The notes beneath the pieces are model-generated. The model saw nothing but the letters and a program-made list of their open reading frames with translations, was not told the origin of the DNA and did not search any database. Source: CALDCK01 sp050618055 (GTDB taxonomy: Bacteria; Myxococcota_A; UBA9160; SMWR01). Taken from it: a DNA stretch of 64,000 bases. The stretch covers positions 8,007 to 72,006 of the forward strand of contig JBNLVK010000109.1 in assembly GCA_050618055.1 (NCBI GenBank), read 5' to 3'. Shown here one piece after another: positions 56,630-64,000 of this stretch (the first letter of the stretch is position 1; each line of letters starts with the position of its first letter). The translations under genes were made by a program, and so were the position numbers.

Positions 56630-56787
56630 GGCAACCTCTTGGGGGCAATCCGGCAACCCGCTGGGGGCTCATCGGCACCGAATCGGGCGATCGAAAGCAA
56701 CCGGCTGGGGGATAGAGGGCAACCACTCGGGGGAACACGACCGCATTCAGCGCGGTTCCCGAACCCGAAAAGCAACCTCTCGGGGGA
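56630..56787 (+). repeat. Iteron array of the replication origin
   Basis: Direct repeats of consensus (G/A)GCAACCnnnTGGGGG(C/A) begin at 56630, 56652, 56674 (degenerate, GGCACCGAATCGGGC), 56696, 56718 and 56771. The first five have a strict 22-base period, two turns of B-DNA; the last is 53 bases on. With the DnaA box and the initiator gene starting 76 bases later this is a theta-type plasmid origin. Confidence 0.85.
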
Positions 56788-56862
56788 TTGAGCCGAGCCG
56801 CGAATCGTCGTACGAGGGAGTTGTGGGCCCGGCACAGCGCGGATGCCCCCGAGAGGTTGCCG

Positions 56863-57696
56863 ATGGCGATAGCCGCTGCCAAACAAGAGCCAAGGAAATG
56901 GGTGCGCACGGTAGACCGCACGCCCAGACGCGGCGAAATGCTCAAGCCGGGCGAGATGATCGACATCCTGGGCACGAGCCAGCTCTCACTGCAGGATCGC
57001 AAGGTCTACAACCTGCTTGTGCACAATGCGTTTGGGCCAAAGATGGCGGAGGAGGGCCACGAGTGGCAGATATCGCTTTCCAAGCTGCGCAGAAGCCACA
57101 AGAGCAACGACCGGGTTTCTGACACGATCGAGCGGTTGATGAAGACGGTGGTCACAGCCCGCCTGCTCAACGGCAAGACCCGCAGATTCGCGCTCCTAGG
57201 CGGGAATGACATCGACGATGAGGATCGCCCCGACGGCGTCCTCAACTACAGCTTCGACCCGCGCCTCACGGAAGTCCTGAAGCAATCGATGAGCTTCGGC
57301 CGCCTTCACATGGCGGTGATGATGGCATTCACCAGCCGATACGCCCTGGCGCTCTACGAGCACGTCGCGAAGCGCGTGCGCCTAGACTTCAAGCAATCCG
57401 AGACCTACCCGGTCGATCAGTTCCGCCGGATCCTCGGCGTGCCCGAAGGAACCCTCGAGCGCTTCAGCAGCCTCAACCAGAAGGCGATCAAACCGGCGCT
57501 CGAGGAGGTCAACGCGCTGGCTGACTTCACGTGCTGGGCGAAACCGATCAAGGCCTGCCGCCGCACGGAAGAGATCGAGCTCGGCTGGGAACTCAAGAGC
57601 GCGGAAGCCTGCGAAGCGGCGTATCAGGAAGTCCAACGGCCTCGGGTTGGCCGGCGGGCGCGGATTCGGGGGCAGGTCGATTCGGTAGCCGCTTAG
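56863..57696 (+). CDS. Plasmid replication initiator, Rep_3-like
   Basis: 277 residues from ATG 56863 (GAGAGGTT upstream). It has two winged-helix domains as in RepE/Pi/RepA initiators: LSLQDRKVYNLLVHNAFG, LRRSHKSNDRVSDTIERLMK, then FTSRYALALYEHVAKRVRLD, YPVDQFRRILGVPEG and NQKAIKPALEEVNALADF. The order and motifs are those of Rep_3, which binds iterons and recruits host DnaB. It lies downstream of the iteron array, which it should bind. The gene is intact, so the element may still replicate. Confidence 0.87.
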   Translation: MAIAAAKQEPRKWVRTVDRTPRRGEMLKPGEMIDILGTSQLSLQDRKVYNLLVHNAFGPKMAEEGHEWQISLSKLRRSHKSNDRVSDTIERLMKTVVTARLLNGKTRRFALLGGNDIDDEDRPDGVLNYSFDPRLTEVLKQSMSFGRLHMAVMMAFTSRYALALYEHVAKRVRLDFKQSETYPVDQFRRILGVPEGTLERFSSLNQKAIKPALEEVNALADFTCWAKPIKACRRTEEIELGWELKSAEACEAAYQEVQRPRVGRRARIRGQVDSVAA

Positions 57697-57825
57697 CCCC
57701 CCCGGGTAACACGGCGGACCCGGATGCGAACCAGGAACTCGGCTGATGCAGCGTCCGGTGCGGGCACCTCGTGTCCGCCCAATGCCAAGACCGCGGCGCT
57801 ACTCTCCTGGCAGGGAGGACGTGCA

Positions 57826-58755
57826 GTGCAGGTTCACAGCCCCGACAGGGCTTGCGGGCCGAGGGTTCGCCGTCTTCTGCCGCTGGTGGCGGCTTGCGGT
57901 CTCGCGTCCCTCCTTGCGATGCCGTCGGGTGCAGCCTGCTTCGAGGCCGACTGCGCCGTCCGATGCCAGTCAACCGGCTATTGCGTGCTCTATTTCCCAG
58001 GAGCCGCATCGACGCCTTCGTTCATCATCAGCCAGCGCCAGGATGCACTCAGGAATATCTCCACGAATCTCGATGTCGTGACGTTCAAGAATGGATCGGG
58101 GCTCGAGTACACGGCCGACGATTTCACCACGGACACACCGGTCTTCCAGGCGCTCGCGGCGAATCCTGGCGTCAAGTTCATCACTTTGTGCACCAGCAGC
58201 GGATGCAATGAAGCGCGACGGCTGTACAGCTCGGGCATTCTGGCTGGGCGTACGCCGTTGATCTTGGAGGCAGATCCACATCAGCTCAACTCGCCGATGC
58301 CGCGCGACCTTCCGGTGAACAGCGGGCCTGACAACTGGGTGACGTTCTACACGGGAACGCCTGACGGGGCGTTCTCCGTGGGCCCTCCGGGCTTCCGCGG
58401 ATCGCCCCCGTTCGAGGTGATCGAGGTTCAGCTGAATACGTACCCCCATGGTCGTTTCGATCCGGAGTTCGACTACATCGAGTTCTTCACGGATCAACAC
58501 GTGGGATCTGCAACGCACGGTGAGCACACCTCGGAGCAGCTCATCTATGCCGAGGTCGATGCCCCGAGCCTGTTGGATTCGTATCTCACGTGGATCCGGA
58601 CGTACGACGTCAACTACGACCCGGTGACTCCCGGTGGGGACCCAGGCGTCACGGCACCCTCGATTCCGCCAGGCGGTGGCTCTGTCGGAGGGGCCAGTGG
58701 AGGCGGCGCCGGGATCGAGAGCCGCCCACTCTGGCTGAAGGAGCTTGGGAAATGA
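57826..58755 (+). CDS. Secreted hypothetical protein of the element
   Basis: 309 residues from GTG 57826 with GGGAGGA upstream; an earlier in-frame start would add non-homologous sequence before the signal peptide. Signal peptide LLPLVAACGLASLLAMPSGA. Cysteines cluster after it (CFEADCAVRCQSTGYC), and a second pair is in TLCTSSGCNEARRL. The mid part is globular with EVIEVQLNTYPHGRFDPEFD; the C-terminus is Gly/Pro-rich and low complexity. No family recognised. The stop overlaps the next gene (ATGA), so it is paired with a PEP-CTERM protein. Confidence 0.75.
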   Translation: MQVHSPDRACGPRVRRLLPLVAACGLASLLAMPSGAACFEADCAVRCQSTGYCVLYFPGAASTPSFIISQRQDALRNISTNLDVVTFKNGSGLEYTADDFTTDTPVFQALAANPGVKFITLCTSSGCNEARRLYSSGILAGRTPLILEADPHQLNSPMPRDLPVNSGPDNWVTFYTGTPDGAFSVGPPGFRGSPPFEVIEVQLNTYPHGRFDPEFDYIEFFTDQHVGSATHGEHTSEQLIYAEVDAPSLLDSYLTWIRTYDVNYDPVTPGGDPGVTAPSIPPGGGSVGGASGGGAGIESRPLWLKELGK

Positions 58756-60449
58756 GGCGGCGGATCACGGGCTTCTGGGCCGTGACACTGCTGCTGCTTG
58801 GCATCGCACCGGCGTTCGCCCAGGGTATCAGCGATCCGGATATCCGCGCAGCGGCGGAGGCGGCACCCAAGTCCGGCTGGGATCAAACCTGGGGTGTTGC
58901 CAGCCATGTGCTCCCCGTGACGCATGCTGTAGAGGCGTCGATGCTGGAAGCGGGGCCCGCGGGTCAGCTCGCGCAAGAGTCCATTCTGGTCATCAAGACC
59001 ATTCCCACGCCCTCGCTGCCGGACGGGATCTATCTCCACGACTACCGGCGGTGCTCGAGCATCCACCTGACTAGTTTGGCGGCCGTGGCAGACGTTAGCG
59101 CGGGAGGCGGGGAGTTCCTGCTGCTCGAAACAGAGAAGTCAAACATCCGCGAGTTCGCCGTCTACTTCATCGTCCATGATCTGGGAACGCAATGGCTCGT
59201 CGATAGCGAATACCTCGCTGACGACTATGTGACCCAGGGAGCGCCGGCGGTCTACAACGTGCAGCTCTGGTCCTCCGACCCACAGGAGACCCTTGATGCG
59301 CTGGGGCGCTTCTTGACAGAGCTTGGAAGCCAGCGCCCGACCTCGTTTCTCAACACCACGACCAAGGTCCCGCCTCCAGTCTTTGCAAACTGGGTCAACC
59401 TGCGGGGCTCCGAGGTCACCATGCGACTGCGCTCACCGGCCGGGGTCTCTGCGCTCGACATCACCACCGTGGCCTGGACCGCACCAAACCCCACGCCAAC
59501 GATTCATGTCACGAATCTTGCGAGCGTTGGACCTTCCGAGATCGTGTCTATCGATCTCAGCGGTACGCATCCGAATCCGTCCGACGTCGAAGTCCAGTTC
59601 CATACGGGAGGGGCGAAGGCAGATCAGGTTTTCACGAGCTTCAACGCGTTTGGGGATGGCGCATCGAACTGGCTGCCGTTCGCGAGCGGAGATGGCTCTA
59701 CAGCATCTCTGCAGCCGGTCGAACCGCCCTCGACGGCTCCACCGATGGCGGACGCTGAGGCTCGGCTAAACGGGTCCACAGTGCGACTCGATGCCCACCT
59801 CACGACAAATTCGAGCTTCATCGGGATCTTCAGCGAGATCCTCCCTGAGCTGGCGACGCGTCCTGACTTCCGGGACTACGAGGATCTCAAGCTGCGCCTG
59901 GCCACCAGCCACGCCATGTCTCGATCGGTTGAACTCAAGCTCGAGTTCGAGGCCGGCGCTACGGCATCGCAAGTCGTGGTTCCGGCGGGAACCTGGACCG
60001 AGTACTCACTGCCTTTCTCGAGCTTCCTGATGGGCGGATCACCACTCGATTGGTCCACATGGGGCAACCGACTCGTGCGGGTCACGATTGCCGCGGTCGA
60101 TGTTCCGGGTGAGCCAAGGGACTTCTCAATCGATGTTTCGACGCTCGAGTTCGCGCGCACGCCCCTATCGGCCTGCAACGACGGGCTCGACAATGATGGG
60201 GACGGATCGGTTGATGCTGCCGACACGGGCTGCTCAGGTGCTGAGGACCGTTCTGAGTTCAACGAGGCGGTTGAGTGCGACGACGGCGCAGACAACGACG
60301 AAGATGGGCTGTTCGATTTTCCACAGGATCCTGACTGCACAAGTACGCTCGATGTAGTCGAACTTCCCGAACCATGTGTCGGGCTCGGAGTCATCGCAGG
60401 TGGTTTGTTCCTTGGCGGGCTCGTGCGGACGCGCGCTCAGCGCCGATAG
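58752..60449 (+). CDS. PEP-CTERM surface protein with Asp-rich Cys motif
   Basis: 565 residues. Signal peptide 1-24 (ending PAFAQ). Beta-rich domains occupy residues 40-460. Near the C-terminus are two copies of a CNDGLDNDGDGSVDAADTGC-like motif (second ECDDGADNDEDGLFDFPQD), a calcium-binding unit common in exported proteins of Myxococcota. The tail LPEPCVGLGVIAGGLFLGGL plus VRTRAQRR is a PEP-CTERM signal. ATG 58752 overlaps the preceding stop. The host must supply exosortase, as none is seen in the window. Confidence 0.83.
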   Translation: MRRRITGFWAVTLLLLGIAPAFAQGISDPDIRAAAEAAPKSGWDQTWGVASHVLPVTHAVEASMLEAGPAGQLAQESILVIKTIPTPSLPDGIYLHDYRRCSSIHLTSLAAVADVSAGGGEFLLLETEKSNIREFAVYFIVHDLGTQWLVDSEYLADDYVTQGAPAVYNVQLWSSDPQETLDALGRFLTELGSQRPTSFLNTTTKVPPPVFANWVNLRGSEVTMRLRSPAGVSALDITTVAWTAPNPTPTIHVTNLASVGPSEIVSIDLSGTHPNPSDVEVQFHTGGAKADQVFTSFNAFGDGASNWLPFASGDGSTASLQPVEPPSTAPPMADAEARLNGSTVRLDAHLTTNSSFIGIFSEILPELATRPDFRDYEDLKLRLATSHAMSRSVELKLEFEAGATASQVVVPAGTWTEYSLPFSSFLMGGSPLDWSTWGNRLVRVTIAAVDVPGEPRDFSIDVSTLEFARTPLSACNDGLDNDGDGSVDAADTGCSGAEDRSEFNEAVECDDGADNDEDGLFDFPQDPDCTSTLDVVELPEPCVGLGVIAGGLFLGGLVRTRAQRR

Positions 60450-61062
60450 GCAGATGGACGGCCGGGTGCGTTAGGGCCGCTCCCCCCCCCCACCTCAGGC
60501 TGTTCGCCAAACCTCTTGAGATCGCGAGCGCGACGAAGCCAAGCGTGGGAGAAACCTCCCAAAGCGGGCGGAGTTCGGTCGAAGCCAAGGGCAATCGGAC
60601 TCCCGTCTCTTGGCGATCAGGTGCTGGTCCAAGAGGAATCGAACGGGACCTGGTCGACGAAGGTGGTGTCCCGACGCGTCATCGATACGGCAAATGACCC
60701 GGTCCTCAGCATCTGGGATATCGAGGGCGAAGTCGAGGAATGGACATCGGCTCGGGAGCGTTCCGTGCACGGCGAGATACGGGTCACGAAGGCCCACGCA
60801 TGCTCGTTCGACCTGATTGTCGAGCCGGGCGGTCTCCGCGTTGGGGGAATCTGCTCGCCCACCGATCTGGAGGGTGGCTTCGGCGCCTCCACGACGACTG
60901 GACAACGCAGTCCCTCAAAGAGCCACAGCGCCCGCAGTTCCGGATCGAAGCCTGTCGCCCACGCCAGTCGGATTGACTCCCCGCAGGCGAGATAGCCCTT
61001 CGGCCGGGTAGACGGCCCTGCGAATAGAGGGCACGCGAGGCTAGACCGCCTCCGCTCGGCCC

Positions 61063-61083
61063 CTAACGGCTTTGCCGTTAGGA
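61063..61083. terminator. Perfect 9-bp hairpin
   Basis: CCTAACGGC and GCCGTTAGG with a TTT loop. It stands next to a short-repeat tract and between intergenic DNA and the leftward plasmid genes ending at 61381. It could end transcription from that pair or mark an element edge; no T run follows. Confidence 0.45.
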
Positions 61084-61086
61084 GAG

Positions 61087-61280
61087 ATGCCTGACAAGCC
61101 GGACGAGTCGGACTAGTCGGACTAGTCGGATGCTCCTGGCAAGGCTGATGCTCGACAAGCCGGACGAGCCGGATACCCCTGGCAAGGCTGGTGCTCTTGG
61201 AAAGCCTGACGCTTTTAGTGAGCCTGATACGCCTGACAAGTTTGATGTGCCCGATCCGCCCAAGCTGATACGCCTGACAC
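61087..61280 (+). repeat. Short-period repeat tract coding for PD/KP-rich sequence
   Basis: Begins with CGGACTAGT units in tandem (9 bases, about 2.7 copies), then degenerate units on the theme CCTGACAAGCCGGACGAG. In one plus frame it reads LDKPDEPDTPGKAGALGKPD and further Pro-Asp units; the other strand reads RLVRLVRLVR. There is no start with a ribosome site, so it is listed as a repeat. Confidence 0.5.
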
Positions 61281-61380
61281 GCCCCAGCCGGGTGTACCCA
61301 GCCTGGCGCCAGCCGGCGCGCTTCCGGCCGGCTACCGGCGAGCCGGACGGGAAGGGCCTGTACGGGGAGCCCGCGCTTCC

Positions 61381-61689
61381 CTAGCCGAAGAGGTCCAGCT
61401 GGCCGGACTGGGCGCTGCCGCCGCCAAACTGCAGGGCAAAGCTGCGTGCGCAGGCCTCGAGCTCAGCGGGCCGCATCTTGGCTTCCGCGGCCAGAAGGTG
61501 ACTGAAGTAGCCGGTTTCGCTCATGGGATTGGGGCCGCGGCACGCGCCCTGGGTCGTGAAGACGAAGTGATACCAGCGCCGGTTCTCACGGCCGGGTCCC
61601 CAGGCGCTGATACGGACGTCGACTGGGATCGTGTCGATCTCAACGACGAGTTCCGAGACGATCCTTTCGAATGGCGGTTCGTTTTGCAT
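61381..61689 (-). CDS. Small hypothetical protein of the element (gene 2 of a pair)
   Basis: 102 residues from ATG 61689 with GGAG 8 bases upstream. Mixed alpha/beta, with VVEIDTIPVDVRISAWG and RRWYHFVFTTQG. It begins 18 bases after the upstream small gene ends. No family recognised; plasmid hypotheticals of this size often lie near relaxase genes. Confidence 0.6.
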   Translation of the reverse strand: MQNEPPFERIVSELVVEIDTIPVDVRISAWGPGRENRRWYHFVFTTQGACRGPNPMSETGYFSHLLAAEAKMRPAELEACARSFALQFGGGSAQSGQLDLFG

Positions 61690-61707
61690 TTGGTTTCTCC
61701 ATTCGGG

Positions 61708-61941
61708 TCAGTCGGCTTGAGGCTCTTGCGCCCCGGACTCGTGCTCATCCGCGTCTTCGGCGTGCGTCGTGATCCGCATCAGCAAGTCCGCGTCGAGGCT
61801 CATGCGGAACAGAAGCCTCCTGACGTCTTCGGCGAAGTCGAGTTCTGCGGCTTCGCCGTGCTCCGCGCGTTCGATGAGGAATTCGACCTCTTCGGTAATC
61901 CATCGCAGCGATCTCGCTGTATCTTCTGGTGTCATTGGCAT
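61708..61941 (-). CDS. Small acidic helical protein of the element (gene 1 of a pair)
   Basis: 77 residues from ATG 61941 with AAGGAG 10 bases upstream. Strongly acidic and helical (DTARSLRWITEEVEFLIERA, then DFAEDVRRLLFRMSLDADLL). It is probably co-transcribed with the gene at 61381. Function unknown. Confidence 0.6.
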   Translation of the reverse strand: MPMTPEDTARSLRWITEEVEFLIERAEHGEAAELDFAEDVRRLLFRMSLDADLLMRITTHAEDADEHESGAQEPQAD

Positions 61942-62624
61942 GATTCGTTCTCCTTTTCTGGGTTGCGTTGCAGACCAGCCCGCACGGCGGACGCGGCCGT
62001 CATGGCCGGCGAAGCCGCCGGAGGCTTGGCCATTGACGGCTTGAAGCGGACGCCGTGCTAGGGCGTGGGGGATGCAGCAACCCAGCAAAGGGGGCTGAAG
62101 GCACGGGCACGAGGAAGTGGGCCGCAATGCAGAGAGACTGCGGGCCGAGCGCGCCCCAGCATTCAGGCGTCAGGGTCGCCAGAGAGCTCGAGACGCCGCA
62201 AGACATGGCCGCTGAGACTCTGGATATCGCAGCGAATCAGCGTTTGGCCCGATTTCAGCTCCTGGAGCTTGTGCGAGCGGCGTTCCTGCGCTGCGCGCGT
62301 CGCGCCTGAACTCGCCGCGGTGTAGTCCCCAATAGCCGCTAAAGCCGAGATCGGCCCGGCATCCCCGTTTCGACAACGCCGAAACGAATCGATCTAATTC
62401 GAAAGCGCATTCTGGCTGTTCGGCTTGGCGCTGCAGAAAGCGGGCATCTGACCCTCAGCCTCCTGGGGCCTGCGCCGGACAGCGCGTTCTGCGGGCGTTG
62501 ACAACGTAGACGTGTAGACGGCTTCGCGAATCGGTCCTGCTGTGATAGACACGAAGAACCGCCGCGCCGCGTTCTTCTTGCATCCGCGCGGACGGTGTTC
62601 GACACGCGGGAGTTGCAGAGGGGG
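61942..62624. other. Intergenic region upstream of the relaxase
   Basis: No supported gene is seen. Its interest is its position between two divergent operons, directly before a MobF relaxase, where oriT and relaxase promoters usually lie. It contains the inverted repeat at 62365-62385 and an isolated TTGACA at 62498. Confidence 0.4.
62365..62385. promoter_or_regulatory. Inverted repeat, possible oriT arm
   Basis: CGTTTCG and CGAAACG with a 7-base loop, followed by AT-richer sequence, 240 bases upstream of the relaxase start. MobF relaxases bind such hairpins next to nic. The nic sequence itself is not recognisable. Confidence 0.3.
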
Positions 62625-64000
62625 ATGCTGCGGATTCACACAGGCAAGACGGCGAAGGCCGCCAAGGCGTATTTCGAGAAGGGCCTCGCGCGCGAGGACT
62701 ACTACGCCCAGGGCAGGGAGGTCGTGGGCATCTGGCACGGCCTGGGTGCAAAGATGCTGGGCCTCAAGGGCGCTGTTCAGCGCGAGGCGTTTCACGCGCT
62801 GTGCGACAACCGCCACCCGAGCACAGGCGAGAAGCTCACGCCGCGGAACAAGGCCAATCGCCGCGTCGGCTTTGACATCAGCTTCTCGGTTCCGAAGTCC
62901 GTCTCCATCCACCAGGCGCTGACGGGAAGCGAGCAGATGCTGGGCGCGTTTCACGAAGCGGTGCGCGAGACCATTGCCGAGATGGAGCGCGACGCCGGGA
63001 CCCGCGTGCGCAAGGGCGGCGCGAATGCGAACCGCACCACGGGCAATCTGATCTGGGCAGAGTTCACGCACTACACGGCCAGGCCGGTGGATGGGAAGTC
63101 CGATCCGCATCTGCATGCCCACTGCTGGACGTTCAACGCGACCTTCGATTCCGTCGAACAGCGCTGGAAGGCGCTCGACCTCGAGCAGGTCTGGAAGAAG
63201 GCGCCCTACTACCAGGCGGCCTTTGACTGCCGCCTGGCCGAGAAGCTGCAGGCCCTCGGCTACGGGATCGCGCGGACGGAGAAGGGCTTCGAGCTCGCCG
63301 GCTACGACCGGGACCTGATCGAGCGTTTCTCGAGGCGCACGCGGCAGATTGAGGCCGCGGCCGCGGCCCGGGGCGTTGCGGATCCCCGCGAGAAAGGCGC
63401 TCTCGGCGCCAAGACCCGCGAGAAGAAGCCTGAAGGCGAGGACAAGGCGGCGCAGCGCCGTGAATGGGCGGCGCGGCTCAGCCAGGACGATCGCCGGATG
63501 GTCCATGGCCTTGAGTCCAAACGCGAGCCGCGGAGGACGCGGCAGACGCCGCAAGCCGCAAGCCCGCTTGCGGGCCGTGCCGTGGATCGAGCGGCTGCCC
63601 ACTGCTTCGAGCGGCGGTCGGTGGTGGGCGAGGCCGAGCTCGCGGCCGAAGCGTTGCGATTTGCCACAGGACAGGCGGGCGTTGCCGCGGTTGCCTGCGA
63701 GATCGCCCGCCGCCGGAGACGCGGCGCGCTGCTCACGGCTCATCTCGACGGCGCGGCGCAGGTCAGCACGCCCGAGGTCCTCGCGGAAGAGCGCAGGATG
63801 ACGGCTTGGGCGGGAGAGGGACGCGGCACCCAGCCCGCTCTCGGATCTGCGCCTGAGGCCAAACAGAGCGCGCTTGAGGCGCTGATGGCGGGCGGACGCC
63901 ATCCGGATTCGCATCAGCTGGGCGCCATCGAGCACGTGCTTGAGTCGAAGGACCGCGTGATGGTGATCCGGGGCCGAGCGGGGACTGGTAAGACCACGGT
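62625..64000 (+). CDS. MobF-type conjugative relaxase-helicase (TraI/TrwC-like), 3' truncated by window edge
   Basis: 458 codons are visible from ATG 62625 (AGAGGGGG upstream), uninterrupted to the window end. The N-terminal relaxase has candidate catalytic tyrosines Y26-Y27 in LAREDYYAQGREVVGIWHG (and Y16), the family block VGFDISFSVPKSVSIHQAL and the metal histidines H162, H164 and H166 in SDPHLHAHCWTFN. The helicase domain starts near residue 447 with Walker A VIRGRAGTGKTT, where the window ends. It nicks at oriT, stays attached to the 5' end and unwinds the transferred strand. It indicates a mobilisable or conjugative element to the right. Confidence 0.92.
   Translation, partial: MLRIHTGKTAKAAKAYFEKGLAREDYYAQGREVVGIWHGLGAKMLGLKGAVQREAFHALCDNRHPSTGEKLTPRNKANRRVGFDISFSVPKSVSIHQALTGSEQMLGAFHEAVRETIAEMERDAGTRVRKGGANANRTTGNLIWAEFTHYTARPVDGKSDPHLHAHCWTFNATFDSVEQRWKALDLEQVWKKAPYYQAAFDCRLAEKLQALGYGIARTEKGFELAGYDRDLIERFSRRTRQIEAAAAARGVADPREKGALGAKTREKKPEGEDKAAQRREWAARLSQDDRRMVHGLESKREPRRTRQTPQAASPLAGRAVDRAAAHCFERRSVVGEAELAAEALRFATGQAGVAAVACEIARRRRRGALLTAHLDGAAQVSTPEVLAEERRMTAWAGEGRGTQPALGSAPEAKQSALEALMAGGRHPDSHQLGAIEHVLESKDRVMVIRGRAGTGKTT

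Larger units (their letters stand above)
60450..61380. other. Stretch without a convincing gene
   Basis: Contains a run of ten C (60482-60491), several mutually overlapping frames on both strands without ribosome-binding sites or recognisable domains, the hairpin at 61063 and the short repeats at 61087-61280. A decayed gene on the plus strand around 60590-60900 (LGDQVLVQEESNGTWST) cannot be excluded. Confidence 0.4.

Noticed and set aside
56630..56787. CRISPR array
   Set aside because: A 22-base period with 17-base repeats and 5-base gaps is an iteron array; a Rep gene follows.
60495..60995. Overlapping frames on both strands in the stretch after the last PEP-CTERM gene
   Set aside because: Neither strand shows a domain or start signal; reported only as an unassigned stretch.
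62394..63935. Minus-strand frame opposite the relaxase
   Set aside because: The plus strand encodes a clear MobF relaxase with intact motifs across the same bases.

Overview
The window is high-GC DNA of a deltaproteobacterial-grade bacterium (Myxococcota- or Binatota-like; inferred from gene content only). The signs are an MSHA/type IV pilus locus, a PilT-type ATPase, a CarH-like B12 photoreceptor, several proteins with PEP-CTERM or related C-terminal sorting tails, large STAND ATPases and dockerin/thrombospondin-3 surface proteins. Bases 1 to about 43.1 kb look like host chromosome. From about 43.4 kb to the right end the window looks like stacked mobile or island DNA, visibly lower in G+C over 43.9-50.1 kb.

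Chromosomal part. 0-2.4 kb: secretin C-terminus, TPR protein and pseudopilin (pilus/secretion). 2.5-6.6 kb: a crotonase gene broken by one in-frame TAG, its TetR regulator, then a divergent TetR-led operon (small membrane protein, membrane desaturase/hydroxylase, GST). Two inverted-repeat operators sit between the two regulators. 6.6-8.7 kb: NDH-2-like flavoprotein and SDR. 8.9-12.5 kb: a secreted protein with an internal duplication, an unusually AT-rich promoter block, a small protein, an ABC1/UbiB-type kinase, a CarH/LitR-like MerR-cobalamin regulator and cytidine deaminase; the last two converge inside a 91-bp palindrome. 12.6-17.2 kb: two hypothetical proteins, then beta-phosphoglucomutase plus a GH65 disaccharide phosphorylase (a phosphorolytic sugar pathway). 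17.2-23.5 kb: PilZ protein, quinone-oxidoreductase-like MDR, 7TM-PAS histidine kinase, 2OG-Fe(II) oxygenase, PilT-like ATPase. 23.6-43.1 kb: a surface-protein region (VPL-tailed protein, beta-helix PEP-CTERM protein, metallophosphoesterase with thrombospondin-3 repeats, a beta-helix protein whose modules look circularly permuted, an ELWxxDGT-repeat PEP-CTERM protein), with two STAND ATPases and a LuxR-TolB-TPR regulator between them.

Island part. A 3' half of a tRNA-Arg-like gene (43386-43437) and a 3' fragment of tmRNA/ssrA (from 50169), both on the minus strand, look like attachment-site scars. Between them lie three hypothetical genes, a decayed phage terminase and a complete three-gene ABC-3C-type conflict system (DUF4297-like nuclease, middle component, zinc-hook SMC-like ATPase; 46568-50108). 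To the right is a plasmid-like element: methyltransferase, HTH/periplasmic-binding-like regulator, ParA with a small partner, degenerate repeats beside parA, XRE repressor, 22-bp iterons with a DnaA box, a Rep_3-type initiator, and the start of a MobF relaxase-helicase running off the right edge. This element also carries two PEP-CTERM proteins, another secreted protein and a pseudopilin, so it appears to bring its own surface proteins.

The points most worth following are the ABC-3C system in its att-scarred island, the permuted surface protein, and the CarH-like light switch with its AT-rich neighbouring promoter.
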